Shown here: piece by piece, positions 36,666 to 46,667 of the stretch | Numbering within the stretch: position 1 is the stretch's first letter | Layout of the letters: every line of letters begins with the position of its first letter | Assembly: GCA_017544165.1 (NCBI GenBank) | Contig: JAFYER010000005.1 | Coordinates: 62,001-126,000 of the forward strand | Length of the DNA stretch: 64,000 nt | Direction of reading: 5' to 3' | From: Bacilli bacterium | GTDB taxonomy: Bacteria > Bacillota_I > Bacilli_A > RF39 > UBA660 | Translations under genes and position numbers: made by a program | The notes under the pieces: generated by a model | The model's database searches: none | Seen by the model: the letters and a program-made list of their open reading frames with translations, nothing else | Told to the model about the DNA's origin: nothing

Positions 36666-37556
36666 TTAATATGACGATATTATTTTTTCTATATCTTTAA
36701 TTATTGCTTTCTTTACTTTCATATCCGCTAAAAGGTCTATCGATGATTTTCGATAACCAATATGATTTACTGAATTTCCTGAATGATATATTTTATTCTT
36801 ATCTATAATAAAGTATCTATCGTGATATTCATCATTATAAATTATAGTTAAATTATCATATGTAGCATTATATTTTTCTATATCGGTTTTAGTTAATTTT
36901 GTATTTTTACCCGTAATTATAAATACTTTACAATTAAGATTTTTTATCATATCAAGTATTGTTTTATCTGTATATCTGTCTATAATAATTAATTCATCTT
37001 TTGCTTCACTAAATATATCAATTATTTTTGAGTATGCATCATAAATTTTTCCATCAAAATAAACTTCTTTTTCTTCTATATTTTCATATAGTTTATTAAA
37101 TGATTCTTGAAGTATTTTAATTTCGCTTTCATGACGAATTGTCATATCATTATAAAATCTTTGCTCTAATAAACCGATACTTATAAAGTGTTTCATATAT
37201 ACAAAAGTATCCATTATTTTTAAAGTAATATCAACTGCTTCTTTTGATTTCAATATTGTGGCTAGCATATATACTCCTTGTTCAGTAAAAACTCTTGGAT
37301 TTTTAAATCTATCTCCACGTGTCTCTTTTTTTTGGTCGAAAATATCGACCAAAAGATTTTTACTTTCTTCATCTGTTAGTATCCACGAAAACCTTTCTGG
37401 AAATTTAGTCATGTTATTTTTTACATTTTCATTTATTCTTTTGGTTTCAACATGATATAATTTGGCTAAATCAGAATCAAGCATAACTTGTTTGCCTCTT
37501 CCTTCATAAATCATATCTTCAATTTTAAGATTATCTACTAATATAGCTTCGTTCAC
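36666..37556 (-). CDS. ORF6N-domain protein with PLD-like C-terminal domain
   Basis: A 296-residue protein. The N-terminal ORF6N (KilA-N-like) domain of phage antirepressors covers about 5-120 with the VMLDSDLAKLYHVETKRINE segment. A helical linker follows. The C-terminal part (about 165-290) has IIDRYTDKTILD and YHDRYFIID, resembling the PLD-like half-site of this family; only one HDRYFIID-type site is seen, so a full HKD pair is absent. GTG start with AGGAGGT eight bases upstream. It sits alone next to cell-wall genes. It may be a phage-derived leftover or defence-type protein. Confidence 0.8.
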   Translation of the reverse strand: MNEAILVDNLKIEDMIYEGRGKQVMLDSDLAKLYHVETKRINENVKNNMTKFPERFSWILTDEESKNLLVDIFDQKKETRGDRFKNPRVFTEQGVYMLATILKSKEAVDITLKIMDTFVYMKHFISIGLLEQRFYNDMTIRHESEIKILQESFNKLYENIEEKEVYFDGKIYDAYSKIIDIFSEAKDELIIIDRYTDKTILDMIKNLNCKVFIITGKNTKLTKTDIEKYNATYDNLTIIYNDEYHDRYFIIDKNKIYHSGNSVNHIGYRKSSIDLLADMKVKKAIIKDIEKIISSY

Positions 37557-37607
37557 TTCGAACCTCCTGAATTATTAGCAAAATATTAGCAAACTTTTGT
37601 TTTTATT

Positions 37608-38693
37608 TCAACTATTTTTGGCAATATTTAAAATTATACCAATACTTGCCATGCTTACGAGTAAACTACTTCCACCATAAGAAAGAAACGGCAGTGTAAC
37701 ACCTGTAACAGGTATTATACCAACTACTACACATAGATTTAAAAGAGCTTGTACAATTATTTGAATGCCTAAACCAAAACATAAATATTTTGCGAATAGT
37801 TCTTTTTGTTTTAACGAGATCTTTAAAATAAAATAAAAAATAAATGCAAAAAATGAAGTTACTATTAAGACACCAAGAAATCCAAATTCTTCGGAGATAA
37901 TCGAAAAAATAAAATCCGTCTGCGGCTCTGGTAAATAAAACTGTTTTTGAATCGAATTACCAAAACCAAGACCAAATAATCCACCTGGACCTATTGCATA
38001 TAATGACTGAATTATTTGATAACCACTACCCAATGGATCACTCCAGGGATTTAAAAAAGATATTATTCTTTTAAGGCGATATGGTGCAACTATAATTAAT
38101 CCTGTTATACCAAGTAATCCTAAAAGACCTAAAGATGCAAAAAAAGATAATTTTACACCAGATATAAAAATAATAATCATTAAGGCAATTGTCATAACCA
38201 TTGCGCTACCGAAATCCGGTTCTAACATAATAAGGCCAAATATAATGCCTATAATTAAGAGGATTGGAAAAACTCCTTTTTTAATACTGATTAGATTTTT
38301 TTGATTATTTGCTAAATATTTTGCTAAAAAGATTATCATTCCTAGTTTAGCAAACTCACTAGGTTGTAAGCCAAATGGTCCTATTTTTATCCAACTTCTA
38401 GCCCCATTTTTTAAACTACCTATCCCAGGAATGAGAACAATTATTAATAGAAGTACTGATAAAGCTAAAATGATATTTGCATACTTCTGATAAATATGAA
38501 AGTCGATTTTCGAAGTTGTAAAAAGTCCCAATAAACTAACTAAAAAGAAAATTAATTGTAATTTAGCAAAATGAAATGAATCATTAAATCGATATTTAGC
38601 CCATATCGAAGATGCTGAATATATCATTATAATACCAAAAATGGATATTAATATAGAAAGTATTAATAATCGTTTTGCATATTTTTTCATCAA
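37608..38693 (-). CDS. ftsW: SEDS glycosyltransferase FtsW/RodA/SpoVE type
   Basis: A 361-residue polytopic protein with about ten membrane helices. SEDS hallmarks are visible: WIKIGPFGLQPSEFAKLG and NPWSDPLGSGYQIIQSL, then IGPGGLFGLGFGNS and EEFGFLG. It polymerises lipid II into glycan strands. Because it follows mraY and a PASTA-containing PBP it is likely the divisome FtsW rather than RodA; the symbol is provisional. TTG 38693 or ATG 38690 are near-equal starts. Confidence 0.92.
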   Translation of the reverse strand: MMKKYAKRLLILSILISIFGIIMIYSASSIWAKYRFNDSFHFAKLQLIFFLVSLLGLFTTSKIDFHIYQKYANIILALSVLLLIIVLIPGIGSLKNGARSWIKIGPFGLQPSEFAKLGMIIFLAKYLANNQKNLISIKKGVFPILLIIGIIFGLIMLEPDFGSAMVMTIALMIIIFISGVKLSFFASLGLLGLLGITGLIIVAPYRLKRIISFLNPWSDPLGSGYQIIQSLYAIGPGGLFGLGFGNSIQKQFYLPEPQTDFIFSIISEEFGFLGVLIVTSFFAFIFYFILKISLKQKELFAKYLCFGLGIQIIVQALLNLCVVVGIIPVTGVTLPFLSYGGSSLLVSMASIGIILNIAKNS

Positions 38694-38724
38694 TTAATCT
38701 TATGATTATAAATAATTATAATAA

Positions 38725-39705
38725 CTAAGTGTAATATATTAAAGAAATTAATGAGCAAATAATCGATATCATATAAAATAGTTTAATAATATCTGATTCA
38801 ACCATACCCTCTTCCTCGAAGTGATGATGTAATGGACTTTTTTTAAATAATCTTTTTCTAAATATTTTGATACTAAGGATTTGTAGTAAGCTTGATAAAG
38901 TTTCAATTACAAAAACAAAACCAATAATTAATAAAGAAAGCTCTATTTTTAAAATGATACTTATAGCTGCTATAGAGCCTCCTAAAGCAAGAGAACCTAA
39001 ATCACCCATAAATATTTTCGCAGGATAAAAATTAAAATGTAAAAAGCCAAGTAATGACCCAACCATAATAAAACAAAAGATAGCTATTAATTCATTTCCC
39101 ACGATATGATTATACTTCCATGCTATTATGCCATAAGTTAAAAATGCAATTAAAGATATACCTGCACATAAGCCATCAAGACCATCTGTTATATTTACAG
39201 CATTGGTGGTACTAATCATTAAAAGTAAAATAAAAATGCCATATAAATAGTTTAAATCTATTTTAAAATTTAAGAAACTAATTACTGTGGAATTGCCCAT
39301 CAATATAAATATTATAAAAATAGATAAAGCTATAAGTATTTCAATAATAAATTTCTTAAGGATAGATAGCCCTTTATTATTATGATATTTAATCTTTAAA
39401 AAGTCATCTAAAAAGCCAAGAAAAGCATAAAGAATAAAAGAAATAATTACTATAATAAAATTAATTGCGAAAGAAACATTTTTATTTATAAAGAGAAATG
39501 AAAGAATAATAACACTTGGAAGTATAAATATTAATCCTCCCATCGTTGGCGTTTTATCTTTGACCAAATGTCTTAGATTAATACTTCTTGATACATTTTG
39601 AACAAGGCCAATTTTTTTAAATAATGGCACAATAATAAAACCAAGGCTAATAGCTATAACATAGCCAAGAAATATACTAAGGATTGATTTAGATAATATA
39701 AACAT
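38725..39705 (-). CDS. mraY: Phospho-MurNAc-pentapeptide transferase MraY
   Basis: A 326-residue integral membrane enzyme that forms lipid I from UDP-MurNAc-pentapeptide and undecaprenyl phosphate. Catalytic Asp motifs are present (TDGLDGLCAG, FMGDLGSLALGG). The HHHFE loop is intact. It has about ten hydrophobic segments. The gene lies between the PBP (11-base gap) and ftsW (about 30 bases), a partial dcw cluster without mur ligases. Confidence 0.95.
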   Translation of the reverse strand: MFILSKSILSIFLGYVIAISLGFIIVPLFKKIGLVQNVSRSINLRHLVKDKTPTMGGLIFILPSVIILSFLFINKNVSFAINFIIVIISFILYAFLGFLDDFLKIKYHNNKGLSILKKFIIEILIALSIFIIFILMGNSTVISFLNFKIDLNYLYGIFILLLMISTTNAVNITDGLDGLCAGISLIAFLTYGIIAWKYNHIVGNELIAIFCFIMVGSLLGFLHFNFYPAKIFMGDLGSLALGGSIAAISIILKIELSLLIIGFVFVIETLSSLLQILSIKIFRKRLFKKSPLHHHFEEEGMVESDIIKLFYMISIICSLISLIYYT

Positions 39706-39716
39706 ATTTTGCCTCC

Positions 39717-41621
39717 TTAGGAAAGCATTAATGAAATAGTTCCTTTTTCTTTAATATACATGCCCTCTTCCGGTGATTGATAAAATACTTTTTCACCATT
39801 ACCACTATATGTAATATTAAATGACTTAAGTTCCTTTTTCGCTTGTTCTAAAGTCATACCTGTAACATTTGGTACCATAACGTATTTTTGATCAAGATAA
39901 GTATATTCCTTGGGCATACCATCTTTTGAAGGTTCAATATTTAGGACATCTACAACTGCTTTCATGACATTTCTAGCTACCGGAGCGGATGCAGTTCCTC
40001 CATATTGAGAAACATTATGAGCATTGTCAATAGCTACATAAACTACAGCTTGAGGGTTATCCGCAGGTAAAAACCCAATAAATGAAAGGATATAACTACT
40101 TGATGAATAATGACCATTTTCTACTTTTTGAGCTGTACCTGTTTTCCCGCCAACTCGATAGTTTTCAATATAAGCATTCCTACCCGTTCCATTTGCTACA
40201 ACGCTTTCTAAAGCAAATCTTACAAGTTTTGAAGTATCTTCAGAAATCACTTTTCTTTTAAGTTCTTTATCTTTTGAATTGATAATAATATTCGCCTGGC
40301 TATCAATTAAATTTTTGACAATGTATGGGGTATATAAATCACCTCCATTAATAGCAGCGCTAACCGCTGTAACTTGCTGTATTGGCGTAACACTAATTCC
40401 TTGGCCAAATGCTGTCGTAGCTGTTTCAACCAAACCCATTTTTTCTTTTTTAAATAAAATACCTGATCCTTCCCCATTTAAATCAATTCCTGTCTTTTCC
40501 CCAAAACCAAATTTTTTTATATAATCCATCAGCTTATCAGTTCCAAGTTTTAAACCCATACTGACGAATCCAGGATTACAGGAATTCTCCACAACTTGTA
40601 AATACGTTTGATTACCATGGCCTCCATGTTTCCAGCAGTGAAGTGTTGCTCCATCGACGCTGATTGAACCGCTATCAACAAAATAATCATTAAATAAATC
40701 AATCGTCTTTTCCTCAATCGAGGATGCAAGCGTGATAATTTTAAAAGTAGAGCCCGGTTCATATGTTTTCCATATTGGTAAATTTCTATTTATAATTTCT
40801 GTTGTTGAATTTTGGTAATTATTTGCATCAAATGAAGGCCTTGATGCCATAGCAAGAATTTCCCCATTATTGGGATTTTGAACGATAATTAAAGCGTTAT
40901 CAGGACTATATTTATCCATTATATTATCAAGTTCATTTTCGACTACTTTTTGAATTTCAATATCAATAGTAAGCTGTAAAGATAATCCCTTTTTTGCGGG
41001 TTCATAAACTTCGCTTTTTTCAAGCCTGTTTCCTTGACCATCAGAAAAATACTTTATTGAACCATTTTCTCCGGTCAAATACTTATCATATTCGAGTTCT
41101 AATCCTGATAAACCTTGATTATCAATACCAACATATCCAAGACTATGAGCAAGCATCGTTTCATAAGGATAATATCTTTTACTTTCTTTAACTAAATATA
41201 CTCCATCATATCCTAAATTTTCTATTTTTTCCGCTATATCGTAAGAAAGTCTTCGTCCTTCAGGATGAACTCTTTCAATTGATTCTTTTTTAGAGACATG
41301 CTTATACATTTCATCATAAGATACATTTAGTATTTCTGCTAAATCTTTAGCAACTTTTTCTTTATCAATTATTTGTCTTGGTACTAAAACAAGTGATGTC
41401 GTTGTAATATTAGTAGCAAGTATATTTCCATTACGATCAAGTATTTCACCACGATTAGCTGCTATTGGAAGTTTCCTTGAATATAAATCATCAGAAAGTT
41501 TTTTAAGTTTGTCATAAGAAAAAACTTCAATATAAAAAACTTTGATTATAACAACAACTAAAATAAAAATAACCCCTAAAAAAACAAATCTTATTCTAGT
41601 ATGAATAATACTTTGAAACAT
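39717..41621 (-). CDS. Penicillin-binding protein with one PASTA domain
   Basis: A 634-residue class B PBP (transpeptidase). One N-terminal membrane helix (about 13-32), a dimerisation/pedestal domain, then the transpeptidase with STFK (Ser near 290), SCN in ENSCNPGF and KTG in GGKTGTAQK. A single PASTA domain (about 575-634) ends the protein. It resembles FtsI/PBP2x/SpoVD, the septal enzyme working with FtsW; no sporulation genes are seen. ATG with an AGGTG site. Confidence 0.93.
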   Translation of the reverse strand: MFQSIIHTRIRFVFLGVIFILVVVIIKVFYIEVFSYDKLKKLSDDLYSRKLPIAANRGEILDRNGNILATNITTTSLVLVPRQIIDKEKVAKDLAEILNVSYDEMYKHVSKKESIERVHPEGRRLSYDIAEKIENLGYDGVYLVKESKRYYPYETMLAHSLGYVGIDNQGLSGLELEYDKYLTGENGSIKYFSDGQGNRLEKSEVYEPAKKGLSLQLTIDIEIQKVVENELDNIMDKYSPDNALIIVQNPNNGEILAMASRPSFDANNYQNSTTEIINRNLPIWKTYEPGSTFKIITLASSIEEKTIDLFNDYFVDSGSISVDGATLHCWKHGGHGNQTYLQVVENSCNPGFVSMGLKLGTDKLMDYIKKFGFGEKTGIDLNGEGSGILFKKEKMGLVETATTAFGQGISVTPIQQVTAVSAAINGGDLYTPYIVKNLIDSQANIIINSKDKELKRKVISEDTSKLVRFALESVVANGTGRNAYIENYRVGGKTGTAQKVENGHYSSSSYILSFIGFLPADNPQAVVYVAIDNAHNVSQYGGTASAPVARNVMKAVVDVLNIEPSKDGMPKEYTYLDQKYVMVPNVTGMTLEQAKKELKSFNITYSGNGEKVFYQSPEEGMYIKEKGTISLMLS

Positions 41622-41650
41622 ATTCTCACCTATAAAAATATATGTAAAAT

Positions 41651-41677
41651 AAAAAAAAGCTTACATATTAATGTAAA
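41651..41677 (-). terminator. Terminator of the sortase-adhesin unit
   Basis: The stem TTACAT/ATGTAA (41661-41666, 41671-41676) includes the adhesin stop codon and is followed on the minus strand by a GC then a T run (41651-41658). Confidence 0.6.
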
Positions 41678-44600
41678 CTTTTCTTTTTAAATATATCAAA
41701 CCTATTAGTGATATATAAAGCATTAACGTATTAGCATTATATGCTACACTAGTATTTGCTTCAATACCTGTATGAGGTGGTTCAATAGTCCCTACTGCCT
41801 CATAACTATTAGTAATTACAAATCCGTTTTCAGCATCACCGGTTTTACTTGTAATATAATTATCAACTGATAATTCATCAACGTCATATGTAATTTCTTC
41901 ACCATTAATATATAGAGGTAAATCTTCGATAGTAATAGTCCAATCATCATCAGCAGTAATTTCATATGTATCATATAAATCACCATTAGCAAGTAATATT
42001 ATTGAAATAGAACTTGGTCGATTTTCTTCGTTTCCTTCATCTTCCCAATTTTTAGTTACTTCAATAGATATAGTTTGTAATGTATTAATGATTGTTAAAC
42101 CATCTTCACTATATGATGTGTCATATCCAGGTACTTCTACAGTTTCTTTTACTGTATATGTTATCTTTTCACCATCAATATAAGCTGGTAAATCTTCGAT
42201 AATCAATATCCATTCACCGTCTTCATCAGGTTCCATAACAATTTCGTCACCATAGTCTTCACTATTAGCTTGTAATTGAATAGTTATAGATTCAGGACGA
42301 TTTAATTCATCATCATTATCTTCCCAAACTTTTGTAATTGTAATGCTAGTTAATACTGTATTAGTAAATGTAAATCCTTCGTCGATATCTCCAGATTTAT
42401 TTGAAATATAACCTGGAACATCTTCTTCTTCGACATCGTATTCAATAACTTCGCCAGCTTCATCATAAATAGGTAGATTTTCAAATACAAATGTCCAATT
42501 ATTATCTGCATTTAATTCTGCTTCATCACCATTTGATAGGTTAACTATAACGCTATCAGGTCTAACACCTAATTCATCATCACCATCATCCCATACTTTG
42601 GTTACAGTAATATCGATACCAACATTTCTATTAGTATAAATTACAGAATAAACCATATTAGGTTTTTCAATAGTGCCTGTTAAAGTTTCACTATCTCCAA
42701 TAATTTCAATAGGCTCCTCTTCATCTGGATCATTGATAGTTAATTTAGTTTCTGAGAAAATAAACTTTTCATTTATATTAGATTCAGTAATTGTATAAGT
42801 TGTGCCAGATAATAAGTTAATAATACGAAGGTTCCAACCTTTTTTAATTCTTACGATAAAATCTTCACCACTTGGAGCGTAATAATAGTCAGTTCCTTCC
42901 TCTTTAGTGGCGCCAATTACAACAAGCCCATCCTCTTCTGTAATAAATGTATCACTAGTCTTAGATTCTTTTACTGAGAACCAAATATCCTCCCCATTTT
43001 TATCGACAACATTAATAGTAAATTCAAATAATTCATCATCAAAGGTTGGGAAACTTGGATCATCATATGTAACATCTTTTTCAATGTCAATATAACTACG
43101 GCGTTCATTTACAGCAGTTAATTCTGCTACACCCTCATTAAGTTCACCGACAACATAATAAACGCCATCAATTAAATAATATGTACCCTCTTCAGGTTCT
43201 ACATCGCCATTGTTAATTAATAAAGTTAATTCTCCATTAATAAGCATTGGTCTTACGATATCACTTTTAAGCTCCCAATTATACGCATCGGAACCAAGTT
43301 CACCAAATGAGTAATCATGACCAGAAGTAAGTAACTCAATAGAACCATCCTCATGAATAAGCATAATGCCAACAGAAATGTATGATGAAGAGCTATAATT
43401 ATTATCTTCATTTAATTCAATTGTATTAAATATTTCACCATCTTGAAGTACGTTAATTTGAATTGGTCTTTTAGGTCTAGTATCAATGTTGTTAACCCAA
43501 TCTTTTGTAATTGCTAATGATTGTGTATAGATCGTATTAACAGGGTCAGGATTATCAAAGTTAGATATTCCATTATTAGTTCCTCCTGGACGAGTATCTA
43601 CAAATGTAATATATGCTTCAGTATTTGTCTTTAATGTATAAGAAACATCATCGCCTTCGCCATTTCTTTCAATATATTGTTGTACCTCAGGATCTAATGT
43701 ATCGTAATTTTCAGGATGATTTTTTAAATCAGCAATTGTATCTAATGTATATTGGCTTGGCCAAACTTTAAATGTAACAGTGTATGTTACACCATTAAGT
43801 AGTACACCGTGGCTAGATAAATCCCATACTACAGAGTCGTTGCCATTCTCATCAGTTATAAGTTCTGCTGCAGTTGGAGCTTCAGAATGTAAACCATTAC
43901 CTTCAGCTGTCCATTGGATTTTAAATATAGTTTTAGTTATATTGTTTTCATCAGTAAAGCTTACGATATCACCAGTTATTGAGTGACTACCTTTACTATC
44001 TGTCCATGTTCCAGTATAATTAGTTCCATTATTTGTGAATGTAATTGTACTACCGGTAGTAGAATTTGAATAAGTATCGTTTTGACCCTCAACTGGAGTA
44101 ACATCCATTGATAGCCAATATTCATAAGAGGTTTCATCAATATCAAGTAAATGGAATGTTCCTTTAATAGAAGATGTAGTACCATCAACAACTTGAACTG
44201 AGCTAACGCCCATTGCTTGAATAACTTGACCTTTAATGTCATCAATTGCAGTTTGTAAGAAAGATGTCTCAGAAGCATTATAGTAATTAGGAGCAGAAAC
44301 TGTATTTTCGCCAACAGTTCTTTCTTCACCAGCAGCTTGGAATGAATTATACATTAAGTCATCTAAAAGGTCGGCTTCATCACCATAGATATAAATACCA
44401 TATAGTTCTGTATTTTCACCACCTTGAACGCTTCTAGCGAAAGGTAGAGCCTCATTATAATATCTTAAAAGTGTACTTAAAGAACTGCTTGGAGCTACAA
44501 TAGTACTAATACCATTGGCAGCAGTTGGAGCACCATCTGTAACAAATATTACATAAGTTTTATCATGATCTGAATTAGTTATAATTCCTTCAGTAAGCTC

Positions 44601-45590
44601 TAGAGCTGCTTGCCAGTTTGTTCCTAAAGTTCCGTAATTAAAATTAGTTCTTCCGTTTGTGCCATTAGAATCAAAAAAACTTAAAATCGAATCTAAATTA
44701 GTAGTTAGTCCTCTTCTCGTATTTCCAGTTGCATCGAATGTAACTAGAGCCATCTCAATATTTGATGGATCAGTCTTGTCTTGATACTCAGCTAAACTAG
44801 AAATAAATCCATGTACGACAGCTTCAGCTTGATCACCACGTCTATAACTACTAGTACCAGCTGTTGTAGACATACTTTGTGATGTATCATAAACGATAAT
44901 AACATTAACGTTTGTTTTATTATTACTTTCAGGAATGGAATCACCTGTAACTTCTAACGATAAAGTATATGTACCATCTTCGTTATCAATTAAATCTTTG
45001 TTGTGTTCAGGTTCACCCTCTGGATCAGTAACCTTGATAATATATTCATCACCATTTGTTGTATGAATTACTAAAGTCTCTTCAGTATCAAATGATCTTA
45101 AACTTTTAATTGCATAATCATTTGAGCCTTCTACTTTAGTTATACTTAATATAGTTTCATCACTTGTATAAATTTCATAAACATCTGATGTTACTATATT
45201 AATGTTTAGTTTTTGGTTTAATTGAGAAAGTAAGATTGTACTTCCGCCCTTAATATTAAAACTATATCCATCATGAGTAAATGTTACTTGATAATTATTT
45301 GTACCAAGTTGATATGAAACTTCTTCCATATTATCAACTGTATCAATAACCTCTACTACATTATTTTCACTTTCATTAAATTCTTCTGTTATAACCTCTA
45401 TTAGATTGTCTTCATCTATTGTATCTATTACAACTTCACTTAATTCTTCTTCACCATTTGTTTCTGTTACAACATCTACAATATTATTTTCATTATTAAT
45501 TAAGTTTTCAATTTCATCTGCATTTGTGTTAAGAGTAAACGCAAATAATGAAATCATAAATACTAATATATATGTAATTATTTTTTTCAT
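41661..45590 (-). CDS. Sortase-anchored VWA/Cna-B adhesin
   Basis: A 1,309-residue surface protein. After a signal peptide (about 1-24) comes an acidic Asn/Glu-rich N-terminus, then a von Willebrand A domain with MIDAS motif DTSQS near residue 235. Next are a divergent Cna-like domain (LAITKDWVNN) and another beta domain. Three Cna-B repeats follow, each with TKVW or TKNW at the front and FTN or ITN at the end, the Lys and Asn that form isopeptide bonds. The end has sorting signal PPHTG, a hydrophobic stretch and a basic tail. ATG 45590 has AAGGAGGG encoded within the sortase gene (TAATATG junction). It is likely a pilus-tip-like adhesin, alone with its sortase. Confidence 0.92.
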   Translation of the reverse strand: MKKIITYILVFMISLFAFTLNTNADEIENLINNENNIVDVVTETNGEEELSEVVIDTIDEDNLIEVITEEFNESENNVVEVIDTVDNMEEVSYQLGTNNYQVTFTHDGYSFNIKGGSTILLSQLNQKLNINIVTSDVYEIYTSDETILSITKVEGSNDYAIKSLRSFDTEETLVIHTTNGDEYIIKVTDPEGEPEHNKDLIDNEDGTYTLSLEVTGDSIPESNNKTNVNVIIVYDTSQSMSTTAGTSSYRRGDQAEAVVHGFISSLAEYQDKTDPSNIEMALVTFDATGNTRRGLTTNLDSILSFFDSNGTNGRTNFNYGTLGTNWQAALELTEGIITNSDHDKTYVIFVTDGAPTAANGISTIVAPSSSLSTLLRYYNEALPFARSVQGGENTELYGIYIYGDEADLLDDLMYNSFQAAGEERTVGENTVSAPNYYNASETSFLQTAIDDIKGQVIQAMGVSSVQVVDGTTSSIKGTFHLLDIDETSYEYWLSMDVTPVEGQNDTYSNSTTGSTITFTNNGTNYTGTWTDSKGSHSITGDIVSFTDENNITKTIFKIQWTAEGNGLHSEAPTAAELITDENGNDSVVWDLSSHGVLLNGVTYTVTFKVWPSQYTLDTIADLKNHPENYDTLDPEVQQYIERNGEGDDVSYTLKTNTEAYITFVDTRPGGTNNGISNFDNPDPVNTIYTQSLAITKDWVNNIDTRPKRPIQINVLQDGEIFNTIELNEDNNYSSSSYISVGIMLIHEDGSIELLTSGHDYSFGELGSDAYNWELKSDIVRPMLINGELTLLINNGDVEPEEGTYYLIDGVYYVVGELNEGVAELTAVNERRSYIDIEKDVTYDDPSFPTFDDELFEFTINVVDKNGEDIWFSVKESKTSDTFITEEDGLVVIGATKEEGTDYYYAPSGEDFIVRIKKGWNLRIINLLSGTTYTITESNINEKFIFSETKLTINDPDEEEPIEIIGDSETLTGTIEKPNMVYSVIYTNRNVGIDITVTKVWDDGDDELGVRPDSVIVNLSNGDEAELNADNNWTFVFENLPIYDEAGEVIEYDVEEEDVPGYISNKSGDIDEGFTFTNTVLTSITITKVWEDNDDELNRPESITIQLQANSEDYGDEIVMEPDEDGEWILIIEDLPAYIDGEKITYTVKETVEVPGYDTSYSEDGLTIINTLQTISIEVTKNWEDEGNEENRPSSISIILLANGDLYDTYEITADDDWTITIEDLPLYINGEEITYDVDELSVDNYITSKTGDAENGFVITNSYEAVGTIEPPHTGIEANTSVAYNANTLMLYISLIGLIYLKRKVYINM

Positions 45591-45591
45591 A

Positions 45592-46311
45592 TTAATAAAC
45601 CCTCCTTGCAATAATTAATAAATATTTTTTATTATAGTTTTCAAATCCTTTTTTAAAACTACATGTCTGTAAAATTAAAATTTTATCATCGGGTGATATG
45701 TTCTCCCCCGTATCATACATTGAATTGCTTTTCAATTTTTCTAAATGTGCAAACCAATCGTCTTTATTTGCAAAATCGATATTTAAATAATACCAATCTT
45801 TTGTTTCGACATATACAGAAAATATTTTATATCTCCACAAACCCTGCTCGGTAATGAGCTCTATATAAGGGTGATCATCATAATAATCTTTGCCGTAGTA
45901 ATTTTCTAATTCTTTAAAAGGTACGTCATAAGTTTTTGAATTGTGTCCATAAATTAATAAGGATGGAGACTTTTCAATATCGACGCGATAATCCATAAAA
46001 GGATTTCCAATAACATCTTTTTGCCCATAAATGTTTGTCGTCAAATATTTATTGTTATCAGTTGTCTTTGTAACGATAACGCTTAGTTCAGTATCAGGAA
46101 TATTTAATATACCCGTTATTTCATCATTATCATATTCTTGTTGTAAATCTTTAATACTAACGGTCTTATCATTATAATTATCTAGTTTGATTACAGATAA
46201 GTCTTTAGCTTTGGCATCAACTTTATCCGAAGATAGATTATAAATGATATATATTGATGTCAGTAATAAGATAACAAATAAAAATTTACTAAATAGTCTT
46301 TTACTCCTCAT
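45592..46311 (-). CDS. Class B sortase
   Basis: A 239-residue transpeptidase that anchors proteins to the wall. It has an N-terminal membrane helix (about 9-27). Catalytic His is H123 in IYGHNSKT, Cys is C217 in LQTCSF, and the Arg is R236 or R237 in IIARRV. Length, the HPYIELIT segment and DTGENISPDDKIL follow the SrtB class. The substrate is surely the adhesin encoded one base downstream, whose signal PPHTG differs from the canonical NPQTN of Staphylococcus SrtB. ATG has GGAGAG. Confidence 0.92.
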   Translation of the reverse strand: MRSKRLFSKFLFVILLLTSIYIIYNLSSDKVDAKAKDLSVIKLDNYNDKTVSIKDLQQEYDNDEITGILNIPDTELSVIVTKTTDNNKYLTTNIYGQKDVIGNPFMDYRVDIEKSPSLLIYGHNSKTYDVPFKELENYYGKDYYDDHPYIELITEQGLWRYKIFSVYVETKDWYYLNIDFANKDDWFAHLEKLKSNSMYDTGENISPDDKILILQTCSFKKGFENYNKKYLLIIARRVY

Positions 46312-46640
46312 TGTTTAATCTCTCCATTTTGCTTCTATTTATTTTATGGTAATATTTTCCAAAATTATTCATATAAAATTTTTAAATAATTCTGGGACAT
46401 AAAAACTTATAACAGTTGTTACCTATAATAACCAAATAGATATTAAAAGTCAACATTAAATTTAACATTTTTTACAGCAATTTCTTATAAATGAAAAATA
46501 TATTTCGGGGGGTAAGCTTAATGTTGTAAAATCATAATACTAAAAAAAATCACCAGTAAGATACTTAATGAGAAAAATAATTGAGTTAGTTTATGTAATA
46601 CCCCCCGTAAAACCCCCTAAAAATGTATTGCTTAGGAATA
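46312..46640. other. Upstream region of the sortase operon
   Basis: About 330 bases without a gene. It holds a promoter (46425-46453), a palindrome over the probable start site (46410-46421), a GC-rich 9-bp inverted pair CGGGGGGTA/TACCCCCCG (46506-46514, 46599-46607) and a further C5 run at 46613-46617. These G/C runs stand out in an otherwise AT-rich sequence. Confidence 0.6.
46425..46453 (-). promoter_or_regulatory. Sortase-adhesin promoter
   Basis: TTGACT (46448-46453), a 17-base spacer and TATTAT (46425-46430) on the minus strand. The 12-bp palindrome TAACAGTTGTTA (46410-46421) overlaps the expected start site and could be an operator. The 5' leader is about 107 nt. Confidence 0.7.
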
Positions 46641-46663
46641 AAAAAAACGAGTTTATAAACTCG
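46641..46663 (-). terminator. Terminator of the AAA+ operon
   Basis: CGAGTTT/AAACTCG (46648-46663) followed on the minus strand by seven T. It lies just after the AAA+ stop. Confidence 0.85.
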
Positions 46664-46667
46664 CGAT

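Noticed and set aside
41661-45590. Full pilus operon with several pilins
   Set aside because: Only one adhesin and one class B sortase are present; no class C sortase or backbone pilin.
46506-46607. Confirmed invertible promoter
   Set aside because: The promoter TTGACT-17-TATTAT lies outside the inverted pair, so inversion would not flip it; only a regulatory role remains open.
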